From: Plazaster borealis
Taxonomy: Eukaryota; Echinodermata; Asteroidea; Forcipulatida; Labidiasteridae
Length of the DNA: 64,000 nt
Assembly: GCA_021014325.1 (NCBI GenBank)
Contig: CM037461.1
Location: forward strand, 23,297,376 to 23,361,375
Reading direction: 5' to 3'
The notes beneath the pieces are model-generated. The model did no database searches. It saw only the letters and a program-made list of their open reading frames with translations, and had not been told where the DNA came from. Shown here piece after piece: positions 22,548 to 33,400 of the stretch; positions within the stretch are counted from its first letter, which is position 1; each line of letters opens with the position of its first letter. Both the position numbers and the translations under genes were made by a program.

Positions 22548-23580
22548 TTGTTCTAAATACTTGGCTATGAGGGCTATGAGACTAATTGCTCAGGACGAGT
22601 TAAAAGGTCTTTTGTTACTGCCATTTTGAGTATTCCAATTTAAACATGATGCAAAAGTAAAGCCCTAAGACATAGTACTTTACCGTGAGTAAAAGTTCTA
22701 ATTATAAGAACTTGTGAGTACTCTTAGAACACTGCCATGATTCCAAGTACTTGGCTATGGAGTATGAGTGCTTCAGGGCGAGTTAAATGGTCTTTTGTTA
22801 CTGGCATTTTGAGTATTCCAATTTAAACATGATGCAAGTACTAAGCCCCAAGACATTGTACTTTACCGTGAGTAAAAGTCCTAATTATAAGAACTTCTGA
22901 GTACACTTGGAACACGGCCATGATTCCAAGTACTTGGCTATGGAGTATGAGTGCTTCAAGGCGAGTTAAAAGGTCTTTTGTTATTGGAATTTTGAGTATT
23001 CCAATTTAAACATGATGCAAGTACTAAGCCCCAAGACATAGTACTTTACCGTGAGTAAAAGTCCTAATTATGAGAACTTCTGAGTACACTTGGAACACGG
23101 CCATGGTTCCAAGTACTTGGCTATGGAGTATGAGTGCTTCAGGGCGAGTTAAAAGGTCTTTTGTTACTGGCATTTTGAGTATTCCAATTTAAACATGATG
23201 CAAGTACTAAGCCCCAAGACATAGTACTTTACCGTGGGTAAAAGTCCTAATTATGAGAACTTCCGAGTACACTTGGAACACGGCCATGGTTCCAAGTACT
23301 TGGCTATGGAGTATGAGTGCTTCTTTGAGTTTTCCAATTTAAACATGATGCAAGTACTAAGCCCCAAGACATAGTACTTTACCTTGAGTACAAGTTCTAA
23401 TTATAAGAACTTCGGAGTACACTTAGAACACGGCCATGGATCCAAGTACTTGGCTGTGAGTGTGAGTTATAAGGTCTTATAATACGTTACTGGAATTGTG
23501 AGTATTTGAACTGAACATGGTGTGAGTACAAAGCCCCAGGACATAGTACTTTACTGTGGGTAAAAGTTCTAATTAGGCCA
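22548..23580 (+). repeat. 183-bp tandem array, about 5.5 copies
   Basis: Unit landmarks TTCCAAGTACTTGGCTATGG start at 22741, 22924, 23107 and 23290, exactly 183 bp apart, then 23440 after an internal deletion of about 33 bp. The first, partial unit starts near 22548. The last unit is interrupted by the TIR element at 23574-24166. Confidence 0.88.
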
Positions 23581-24166
23581 AGTAAAATAAATAACATGTT
23601 GCTCGTCCCCGCCCGCCTCGGTTTTTGCGGCCGCACCGATTTTTTTGTTATTTGTTATTTAAAAAAAAAAAATTAAAAACAAAATTAAAATCAATTTACA
23701 TATTATTTATAGCTATTTCCAATGTACCCTTTATTTTTATTGAGCAGTTTCATCATCTGTCTTACATGTAGGCCTACAAGAATAGCTATTGCAACGCATA
23801 ATGAGAAACTCTTTACTTTGAAACGTTTTGCCCTTCAAGGTTTGCATGCAACAGTTCTTTGCACAAGGACGTGATGCCACGCACACAGAATAACTTTGGA
23901 GCAAAATCAAGAATGAGTCTTTAGAAATAATTACAATGTATCAAAATGGACACAGAAACACACACAGAATTTGAGGACATACAGAACATACTCATAAAAC
24001 CATAAAACCATCTTCAAATACGATATGGCGGCCATCTTAGACATGGTGGCCATCTTGAAAAAAATAACAAAAAAATTGAAAATAACAAATAACAAGGATC
24101 TCCCTCACCAACTTTTTCAAAAAGTCCGGACGAGCAACATGTTATTTATTTTACTTGGCCTTATGA
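23574..24166. mobile_element. Non-autonomous TIR DNA transposon
   Basis: Terminal inverted repeats of about 35 bp: AGGCCAAGTAAAATAAATAA and the complement TTATTTATTTTACTTGGCCT, each adjoining ACATGTTGCTCGTCC or its complement. The interior is AT-rich and non-coding. Inserted within the last unit of the 183-bp array. Confidence 0.8.
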
Positions 24167-24794
24167 GTACTTGTTGGAGTACTATCCAAGGACTAGTGGT
24201 AATAATTTGGACACTTTCCATGTAAAATGTAACAGGGAATTGTGACTACACAGTTTACATAATATGCAGAATAACATGGTTAGCAGTGCTGCTAAAGGGT
24301 AAATGGTAGCTGCGACCTCTTTTGACCTCGCCATTGAGGACCATGCATGTGAGCAATATTAATAAAGTCAAGTGAGGACACGGCTTCCAGTTACCTTTTA
24401 GAGTCTACAGCATTTGGACATTGTCTTAACTGGTACACATACCAGTTGGTACCCAGTGATCAGGGGTAATAACGTTGGAGCGCCACTATTATTATTATCA
24501 TTACAAGTCTGATTATAAATAGACCTCTTGCGTTGTGCCCGCCATCACTGAGGTCAAACAATGGAAACGTGTACGTGCCACAAACGACTCTCATTTAATG
24601 ATAGGTCTTCCTTTGATCTCAGTGAAGGGGCTGTTAAAGCTGTTGACAGCGTATGCAATGGCGTGTACAGGCTTCTGATTTTAGTATCGATTCTTCTGCA
24701 TTCTTTAGAACAATTTTGTGTATATTATGTATTCATGTACGTTTTTTTCCCTATTGACCCAATTTACCAGTCGTCATCATCATAGTAATCTTGG

Positions 24795-24965
24795 TTGCGC
24801 CATCTTGGGAGTCAATGTCCCTATGTGTTATACAGTGTAGTGCGCATTTTAGGCGACGCAGCATCTACACACTCGCCATATAAATTTGATGTGCAATTTG
24901 TTTCCTAAAATGGCGAGCATGGCAGGCAGTAGCCATTTGTGACGTTGGTGAAAGGGTCAATAGTT
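24795..24965. repeat. Dispersed repeat, second copy of the GGAGTCAA family
   Basis: GCCATCTTGGGAGTCAATG, TGTAGTGCGCATTTTAGG and an inverted CCTAAAATGGCGAGCATGG, then AAGGGTCAATAG. Related to 22110-22290. Confidence 0.45.
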
Positions 24966-25186
24966 TGAATATTGTTTGATAGGGCTGGGTTATGAAGAAG
25001 GGACGAGGAACAGGAAGGTCAATTGCATTGGGGTCAAGGGTCATCTTTGAAGGTCAAAGTGAAGTCATTAATAAATCTTGTTTTTCCACTGTCGAGTCTT
25101 AATGATAAAAAGCAAGGAAATACTTGTCATCTTGATTTTGAATTGGTTCATGCTTCATTAGAAATCCCCAAGATTGGTTACCAGCA

Positions 25187-25432
25187 AAGATTATAGAGCG
25201 CCGAAGGCGCAAGATGCGGAACTCGGGCTGAAATGTGAAATCCCACTGGACGCCATTTCGGCAAGTTGATACAACAATAGATCAGTGCCGATCAGCGCAG
25301 ACAATGACCATTCCTATCAATGGGAAACAAAACATTTACTTGCTGAAATGGCGCCCATGCGTATTTCAGGTTTAACAATAGATAAAGCTTCAGTTCTGCA
25401 TCTTGCACCTTCAGCGCTCTATAATCTTTGGT
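25187..25432. mobile_element. TA-flanked foldback MITE
   Basis: Left end TATAGAGCGCCGAAGGCGCA, right end TGCACCTTCAGCGCTCTATA; inner arms AAGATGCGGAACT and AGTTCTGCATCTT. Duplicated TA at both ends suggests a Tc1/mariner-type mover (inference). It sits inside GGTTACCAGC-type family-F sequence. Confidence 0.7.
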
Positions 25433-25586
25433 TGCCAGCTTCAACCTTGTAGGCTAGTTGGTAGTCTGTCATACACTGATGAATAGAAAGTCCAGTTGTG
25501 TGAAAATATCAGCTTTCACTGGTTACCAGCCAAAACTTCATCCAGGATACATGCACCATGTTTAGTTGGTAGTCTGTCTAAGCCAG

Positions 25587-25735
25587 GGCTCGATTTCACA
25601 AAGCACTAAGATTCATCTTAAGATGAGTTTGTCAATATCACCATAGCGATTTGCATTATGACATCACACTTTGCTTAGCAATTAAGATTGATTCATACCT
25701 TAAGATCAATCGTAGCTCTTTGTGAAATTGATGCC
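25587..25735. mobile_element. Palindromic element (GATTTCACAAAGCACTAAG)
   Basis: Arms TCGATTTCACAAAGCACTA and TAGCTCTTTGTGAAATTGA. Body shared with 17484-17540 and 40560-40705. Confidence 0.65.
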
Positions 25736-26441
25736 AGGGTTGAGAGTCATTGCTGACAAAAAGGTCTGAAACTAGGATCCAAAATTTTAGGAAGTATGTT
25801 AAAGTGCTGAAGTTACAGAGTTTTAAGGAGCTTTTGAAAACAGTATCCTCAGTGCCAGAGAAGTAAATCAAAGGTCATGACTTCTTTATATCTGAAAAAG
25901 GGGGGTTCGTTTTCTCCAGGCAGACATCAAAAATTATATATTCAGATAAAAGTGTGACATTTCTCATCTCTTTATTGCGTTGACGACAAGCTCTGCTTTT
26001 TTAGCTTAGAAATAAATACCACCATAAAAATATCTAAACAAGTAATTTTGTTGTTTTGACAAATGCATACATTTTCAGAAATAATGAGATCTCCATATTC
26101 AGATGCATTTGACCGTTCTTTCACTGTTTGCATTTTTAGTAGTGTGACAAATAGTGCCTTAATTTCCAGCACAGATATTTAGGTACATGTGAATTATTCA
26201 CCTATTGGTAATTCTCAAAATCCTGGGCTCGATTTCACAAAGCACTAAGATTCATGTTATACCAGCTTGAAACGAAAACGGCAACAAGTGATATTTGCTG
26301 AAATTCATTTCAAATAATGTTCAGTCAACAATCGTTTTGAATATACCCGTCTCTGGTGGTTTTTTTTAAAGATTCCCTAAAGCCCCGTGATGTCATAACT
26401 CATGTTACGTCATTTGTGGGGGCTCTGTTGTGTCAGGGCAT

Positions 26442-26781
26442 GCCCTTAACACTAGCCAGCCCTTAACACTAGCCGGCCCTTAACACTAGCCGGCCCTTAA
26501 CACTAGCCGGCCCTTAACACTAGCCGGCCCTTAACACTAGCCGGCCCTTAACACTAGCCGGCCCTTAACACTAGCCGGCCCTTAACACTAGCCGGCCCTT
26601 AACGCTAGCCGGCCCTTAACGCTAGCCGGCCCTTAACGCTAGCCGGCCCTTAACGCTAGCCGGCCCTTAACGCTAGCCGGCCCTTAACACTAGCCGGCCC
26701 TTAACACTAGCCGGCCCTTAACACTAGCCGGCCCTTAACACTAGCCGGCCCTTAACACTAGCCGGCCCTTAACACTAGCCC
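26442..26781 (+). repeat. 17-bp minisatellite, about 20 copies
   Basis: Unit CCGGCCCTTAACACTAG repeated almost without error. Five consecutive units in the middle carry AACG instead of AACA. Not a CRISPR: there are no spacers. Confidence 0.95.
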
Positions 26782-27080
26782 GGCGTACATTGTCTGGTAA
26801 AAACTGCTAGTAAACACCACCTCTCAACTTGCCCTGTGGGCTACTAAAAACTGTGCAACCTACTTGTTTAAAATGCTTACATTTCTTCACTTTCAGATGT
26901 GAAAAATATGATAAAATGTGTTCATTTTTACAGACCCTCTAACACTAGCCCGGTGTACATTGTCTCGGGTAAAAACTGCTCTGGGCTAGTAAACACCACT
27001 TCTCAATTTGCCCCGTGGGCTACTAAAAACTGTGCAACCTACTTGTTTAAAATGCTCATATTTCTTCCATTCAGATGTGA
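26770..27080 (+). repeat. Direct duplication of about 150 bp next to the minisatellite
   Basis: 26770-26900 and 26940-27080 share AACACTAGCCCGG, GTACATTGTCT, GGGCTACTAAAAACTGTGC and AACCTACTTGTTTAAAATGC. The minisatellite unit looks like an expansion of its first bases. Confidence 0.75.
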
Positions 27081-27288
27081 ATTATACATTTTTGAATGTG
27101 TTAATTTATTTTTGGGTGTTTGAGTGTAACTTTATTTGCCCATAATACTGGTTGTGATTGCTACCATTAATACATCAGAAAGATACATTATGACAATACA
27201 TGTTTAAAATCAGGGCTACTAAAACTTCCTGGGGGCAAGTTTAAACCCACAGTTTAACATTAGCCAGGTTGGCTGCTTAACAAAAAGC

Positions 27289-27635
27289 TTAAAGGTATTG
27301 TACACTTTTGGTAACAGCTCAAAATCAGTGTCCACATTTTGTGTGATTCAACATATGCATGAACAAACAAACCTGTGAAAGTTTGAGCTTAATTGATCAT
27401 CGAGGTCACGAGAAAATAGGGAAAAGAGACCTTATGTGTTTTCTGTTTTTTCAAATTATCACGCGTGATAAAAACTATTGTTTTACTCATTATTTTCTCA
27501 GAAACGATAGCATTTTAGGCAGAAATATTTTAAGGAACCCTTTCTACCATTACTTACTTTAAATCATGTAAGTTATGTGTGAATCTGTGAACATTGTGTT
27601 TTTCGATCTTACCAATAGTGTACAGGGCCTTTAAG
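27289..27635. mobile_element. MITE with family-A-like ends
   Basis: TTAAAGGTATTGTACACTTT at left, CAATAGTGTACAGGGCCTTT at right, both at TTAA. The interior shares CATATGCATGAAC and AACCTGTGAAA with family A but otherwise differs. Confidence 0.65.
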
Positions 27636-28121
27636 AGCAAGGCCTGTGTGTATAGCCGAATTGTTGCAATAACAGAGCATCGTCCCACAGCAAACTTAGG
27701 CAAAATGAGATAGATTTTTTCAACAGCTGAAAATGATATGAAAGAAGTCGACTCTACTATTAATTATAAGAGCTAGCCGAACCTATCATTTTGTAGATCC
27801 TTGTAGAATTTATGAGTTGTAAAAAATGTTTTACCCCCACCTAGAATATAAAAAATTGATTGATTTGGGAAAATATTATTGGATTTATATCACATTGGTT
27901 ATTGATTATTGACATTGTATTATATTGACTACTAAATAACCCTTTTGGAAATCAATACAATTAATTTTAAATCATCAATAATTTAATTCCTAACCACTTT
28001 TAATCAATGTATAAAATAATTCATTCCGTGTTATCCATTCATAAACAGACTAGAGGGAAAAAATAAACAATCAATGACATTGATAATAAGTCAGGTTGTT
28101 ACGTTATTAATTATGAGAGAC

Positions 28122-28500
28122 TTAAAGGCAGTGGACACCTTTGGAAATTGTCAAAGACCAGTCTTCTCACTTGGTGTATCCCAACATATGCACAAAATAA
28201 CAAGCCTGTGAAAATTTGAACTCAATTGGTCATCTAAGTTGCGAGATAATAATGAAAGAAAAAACACCCTTGTCACACGAAGTTGTGTGCTTTCAGATGC
28301 TATGAATTCAAATATTTTACTGAGAAATTACTTTTTTCTCAAAAACGACGTTCATTCATTTATTTGTTCATTCACTGGACAGAGGGAGCCATTTCTCACA
28401 ATGTTTTATACTATCAACAGCTCTCCATTGACCGTTGCCAAGTAAGTTTTTATGCTAACAATTATTTTGAGTATTTACCAATAGTGTCCAGTGCCTTTAA
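28122..28500 (-). mobile_element. Family-A MITE, copy A5
   Basis: TTAAAGGCAGTGGACACC to CAGTGCCTTTAA. The centre has neither hairpin but a short unrelated insert (28348-28377). Its right TTAA is shared with the next element. Confidence 0.8.
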
Positions 28501-28893
28501 AGGGTCTGTATACGTTTGGTAATGACTCTGAAAATTAATGGCAATAAAAACTGACTTGGTAAGAAGTACAGCAGCTTTGGATAGTATAATGCATTTTGAG
28601 AAACTTTTCACTTCGAAGTACTGCAGTTATGGAAAAAGATATCAGTTTTTATCCCCCAAACTTTGAATCTGAGAAGCGTTACTGACAGGAACGTTTCTCA
28701 GATAGTTCATTCCAATTGCAGATTATTCTTCCTGTGTGGACATAACCGCTCTAGATTTTCGGCAATATCTCAAAAATGCTACCACCTTGAAATGAAATTT
28801 TCACAGGTTAGTTTGATGGTATTATATCTACAACTATTTAAGATTGAAACAAACAGTGGGTTCCAATTACCAAATGTATACAATCCCTTTAAG
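28499..28893 (+). mobile_element. Family-B MITE, reference copy
   Basis: Ends AAAGGGTCTGTATACGTTTG and the imperfect complement ending AATCCCTTTAA; internal hairpin GAGAAGCGTTACTG / AACGTTTCTC; TTAA flanks. No coding capacity. It abuts copy A5. Confidence 0.8.
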
Positions 28894-29102
28894 GTCAGAG
28901 GTCATGGTGGTCATAGAGTCTATCCTGTTGAAAAGTCTTTGCATCACATGCGGGAAAATCTTCAGCATGCCCGAAGTTGTCGCTACTTCCAGCTCCAAAG
29001 CTGGCATATATTTGTGTGTAATTTTAACAAAAATTACCCTTTTTTTATTATAAAGATGCAAGTTTGCCCCAAACGAGGCTAAAAGCCACTCTTGGTAAGG
29101 GG

Positions 29103-29390
29103 CTACAAGAAGAAAGAAAAACAATTATTAGATGTGAAAATAACTCGGGGGAGCTGAAGGTAGGAATTGATATTCCTCTTAAAACAGTCTAGATTGTAGG
29201 ATGGAGGGAAACATGCACCAGGCAAGGAGTTCCACAGAGATGCAGTACGTGGACAAAAGCTGTTGGAATGGCTCCTTGTTCTACATCTCAGCAAATCAAG
29301 AGTGTATGGGTGAGAAGAAGCAGAAAGTCTGGTTTCACGCTCAAACATCCTGATAGGAGGAACCAGGTCGGACACATTTACCATGAAATT
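29103..29390 (-). mobile_element. LINE ORF2 C-terminal remnant (CR1/L2-like)
   Basis: Minus strand reads RTRSHSNSFCPRTASLWNSL, then [16 protein letters not shown], the typical end of a non-LTR retrotransposon reverse transcriptase ORF. Only the last 90 or so codons remain. A piece of the same family lies at 51785-51850. Confidence 0.6.
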
Positions 29391-29543
29391 ATCTGTAGAA
29401 AATTTTATCAGTCAAAAGCATTCTTTATGGCAGAAACTTTGAGACTGCCGACTTCGAGACTGCTCATTCTTGTTCAGAGATGTTGGGCCATCCCCTACTG
29501 CTCATTCCTGTTGGGCCATAATGGTCAAGACTAAACATCACTT

Positions 29544-30446
29544 TTATTTCTTTGGTACGCATCTTATATCGGCCACAATATGATCCACATGTGGGGCGTA
29601 GGATTTCACATGTTCAATACGAGTCAACTCCGTCGTCCAATGACCACCGTGAACAGAGACTAATATTTCTTGTACTCTCCGAGCGGTGGACTCCGCCCAA
29701 GTCTTCCAAGTGTCTCTTGCAGAGTGTTCTGTACATCCATTAACAGTGGATCTAGCAGTGGATCTTTCTGGTGACGTTTGGGTTCTTTGGACGTTTTGTT
29801 CTTTTGACATTTTGTCTCTGAGTTCTGTACATCCATCAACAGTGGATCCAGCAGTGGATCTACCTGGTGACGTTCTGGTTCTTTTGACATTTTGTTCTTT
29901 TGACATTTCGTCTCCGTCAGCTGCATGTCTGAAAGAATTTCTCTCTGCCTCGACACCCTGATGTTGGAAATCTGTTTTTGTGTCTGAATTTAAGGTTGAG
30001 TTAAACTCTAATCTCAGATTGTCTTCCGCCATTTCTGATGACAATTTACAAGAATCTCCTGGACTGACATTTGCACTTCCTTCTGTAACATTTACGCTAC
30101 ATTCAGAAAACTGAGATTTATCAGCTGTTCTTAATCCAGCTGGGTTAGTTCTTTCTGTTGGCTCACAGTTTGTCTCTTCCTCCATGGTCTCCATACCATC
30201 ATCATCTTCTTTGAATGTTGCTATTCTTTTACCAGAGGAAGATCCCGCGTCATCCTGTTGTAGAGGTTTAGGTCCACTGAATGCAGAGTTAGTTTTCTTG
30301 GTCCTTGGATGTGATGTCACGTTGCCATGGATATGCAGCATCCCTCCTGTCTGGGGTTTAAGAGCAGCGCAGGCGACCGGCCATCCATCCTCGGAGCTTG
30401 GGATGAGTCCGAGATTAACTCGGTCAGCTACACCTCTTGGACAGAC
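29544..30446 (-). CDS. TRMT12: TRMT12 exon 7 (terminal)
   Basis: Acceptor CTTCTCCAG|GTC; VCPRGVADRVNLGLIPSSED to CVPKK-stop, 300 residues. Contains the long insert with two 32-residue repeats beginning MSKEQNV (residues about 487 and 519). Confidence 0.93.
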   Translation of the reverse strand, partial: VCPRGVADRVNLGLIPSSEDGWPVACAALKPQTGGMLHIHGNVTSHPRTKKTNSAFSGPKPLQQDDAGSSSGKRIATFKEDDDGMETMEEETNCEPTERTNPAGLRTADKSQFSECSVNVTEGSANVSPGDSCKLSSEMAEDNLRLEFNSTLNSDTKTDFQHQGVEAERNSFRHAADGDEMSKEQNVKRTRTSPGRSTAGSTVDGCTELRDKMSKEQNVQRTQTSPERSTARSTVNGCTEHSARDTWKTWAESTARRVQEILVSVHGGHWTTELTRIEHVKSYAPHVDHIVADIRCVPKK

Positions 30447-33400
30447 CTGGAGAAGAAAAAAATAATGCAAAGACTAAACACTTAAACTATCTTAAAGGGT
30501 CTGTATACGTTTGGTAATGACTCTGAAAATTAATGGTAATAAAAACTTACTTGGTAAGAAGTACAGCAGCTTTAGATAGTATAATGCATTTTGAGAAACT
30601 TTTCACCTCGTAGTACTGCAGTTATGGAAAAAGATATCACTTTTTATCTCCCAAAATTTGAATCTGAGAAGCGTTACTGACAGTAACGTTTCTCAGATTG
30701 TGTATTCCAATTGCAGATTATTCTTCCTGCGTGGACATAACCACTCCAGCTTTTCAGCAATATCTCAATGAAATTTTCACAGGTTAGTTTTATGGTATAT
30801 ATTAACAACATACATGTAGGATTGAAACAAATAATAATAATAATAATAAAGGAAACTTATAATGCGCCATGTCTGTCACAGGTGACACTCCTGGCACAGG
30901 AACCCTTACAAAGCTAACAACTAGGAACTAATTAAACAAAAAACAGAAGGAGAAGCAGCTGAATTAGAAGAGATGGCTTTTGAGTTGGTTCTTGAATGTG
31001 TTGAAGGAAGTTTCCTTTCTCAGTTTGATGGGGAGTGAGTTCCATAGGGAAGGACCGGACCGAGAGAAAGAACGGTTTCCCCAGGAGTGATGAGAGAGGG
31101 GTACTCGACGAAGGTTCGTTTCCGAGGAACGAAGGCGTCGGTTCGGTTCATGGCGTTGTAGCAGCTCTTGTAGGTAGGTTGGTGCTGTGCCATGGAGAGT
31201 GCGAAAAACCAGAACCAACACCTTGAAAACTATTCGCTGATGTACAGGAAGCCAGTGAAGTGCGCTGAGGACAGGGGACATGTGCGAAGATCTTCTGGTA
31301 AGCGTAACTAATCTGGCGGCGGAGTTCTAATTACCAGTGGGTTCCAATTACCAAACGTATACAATCCCTTTAATCAATGCCGCTCCCCAGGTTGTATCAA
31401 TGTGGGTGTGATTCCTGGCTAAAAAGCAGTATATGGATTTGACATCCTTGATGGAAATACCAACATAGGGCTAGTTAGCTCAGTTGGTAGAGCGCCGGCA
31501 CGTTAAACCAGAGGTTGTTGGTTCAAATCCCGCCTAGTAATTTTTTCTTTGTTCAACCCCAAATTGGGTGAAACAAAATTTAAAATATTTACTTGTTTGT
31601 TGTCTCCAGCATGGACTTGGCATCTATCCAGAACGTTGTTTAGAACCAGGTTCTTTTTGAGAGCGTTGATAGCGTGGGGGTTCCACTCACAGGCATGGAC
31701 GAGCGAGGCGTCAGCATGGACCAAATAGGGCAATGTGAAATATCCGATCCCTGCAGTAAACGAGAAGTAATGAGCAGAGAATGATGCTTAAAAGTATTCT
31801 ACTAAGCAAAAACACGCAGGATACCAGTCACAGATTGCACATGTGAGATGGTATTTTAGCTGGTAACCTTATTCCGGTAAGCATAATTATGCTCTGCTTA
31901 GCTACTTTTTGTGCTAAAGCAGCTCTATGAAATTGGGCCCTGTTTTTAATCTTATTTTAGAGACCAGGTGTTTCTTTACAATAATCAACATATTGTGACT
32001 CTTCTCTTTAAAAGTTTCTAGAACTATGACCTTTGACCTACCTGCATAAAGGTCAACTACAGTCTCTCCAGTGCAGTCGAAGCCAGCCACTCTCATTTTT
32101 TCTGTAATGTTCCCAATGGAAAACATGCAATGTCTAACGTCATAGGTATATCTGTAAAAAAAAAAACAGCAGTTCTGACTTTTCGAATTAGAAAAATCAA
32201 TAGACCTTTAAAGCACATCACTCGGTTCGGTAAACATCAGGGACCAATTTCATAGAGCTGAGTGTATAACAGCCGATTTTGTGCTTACCGTGCGAGTTTC
32301 CATTGCATAGCACTGCTAACCATAAGCACACGAAAAGGCATGCTAACCTTCCGGTGCTTACTGTATGAAAATGAATGATGTAACTGAACAATGCAAATCC
32401 ATGGTGAACGCCTGGCCGCCTAATTTTCTTGCCAGCCTGTGAAATATGCTTACGCTTAAGCAAATTGTTCTGCTATAGTTAGCACGAATATTTGCTGTTT
32501 GCAGCGCTATGAAATTGGCCCCTGGTATACTTCTTGGAAACCAGACTATTTACCTGATGCCATTGTCTTTGTGCTCCACCCATCCATCGTTGCCAAGCAA
32601 CAGCTCAACCCTTGGACTCCTGTAATCATCTGGGTTGACCCGACCTTTCCTAGCGACCCGCTGACCTCCCAGGACAGAAGCTACAACTTCCCAAAGGTCA
32701 TTGCAGCACTGCCATGTGCTGGAAAGAAAACTTGACTGTGGTGGAAAACAAGTGAAACAAATTTGAATTATTGATGTGAGTAAGATGATTTCAGAGGATG
32801 ATTTCAGGCCTGGAATTTCATCTTTGCAAAAGGCACTTCCATTTGGAAAATCTTTAAGTCTATGGGAAGCGTGTGAAGGGGCACCAAGGCCAAGACCAGG
32901 GCCCAATTTCACAGAGCTGTTTAGCAAAAAATTCTGATATGCAAATTTCTTTGCTAAGCAAGAAATGTCACATCAATGGTAACTGTATGGTATTTTGGCT
33001 GGTAAGCTATTTTTCCTAAGCAAAACTTTTCTGTGCTTAGCCATTTTTTGTGCTTACATGCTTTATGAAATTGGGCCCTGGTAGTTCCTGGCCTGTGATT
33101 TCAGGGGAAAAATAAGAAAATTAAAAAAATTAAAAACCTCCATGTACATGTATGGTCATGCCCATTTTTTCAGGAAAAACATCAGCTAAGCACACAACGA
33201 TTTTGCTCACCAGAATAAGGTTACCAGCCAAAATACCACCATCTGTGACTGGTTTCTGCTTATTTTAAGCTCAGCTGGAAATTTTCCAGCAAAGTTTTCT
33301 GCTCAACAGCTCCATAAAATGGGATCCTGATTGTCAAGGTCTCTGGTTTAAAAATTTGCTATACATGGACCGAAGAATCACAAGTTTTACAGGGACTAGT

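Noticed and set aside
26442..26781. Possible CRISPR-like array
   Set aside because: Direct 17-bp head-to-tail units with no spacers, in a eukaryotic genome: a minisatellite.
28663..29082. Open frame of 139 codons
   Set aside because: Falls mostly within a family-B MITE and has no protein-like composition.
29686..29961. Plus-strand open frames at 29552-29961
   Set aside because: Antisense shadows of the duplicated segment of TRMT12 exon 7.
31466..31540. tRNA gene
   Set aside because: A and B boxes are present, but the anticodon and acceptor arms do not pair, and the tail is shared with another SINE copy.
32701..32735. Alternative TRMT12 exon-4 acceptors at TTTCCAG or ATGGCAG
   Set aside because: The first breaks the frame and the second removes residues that align with the family; the CCACCACAG site keeps both.
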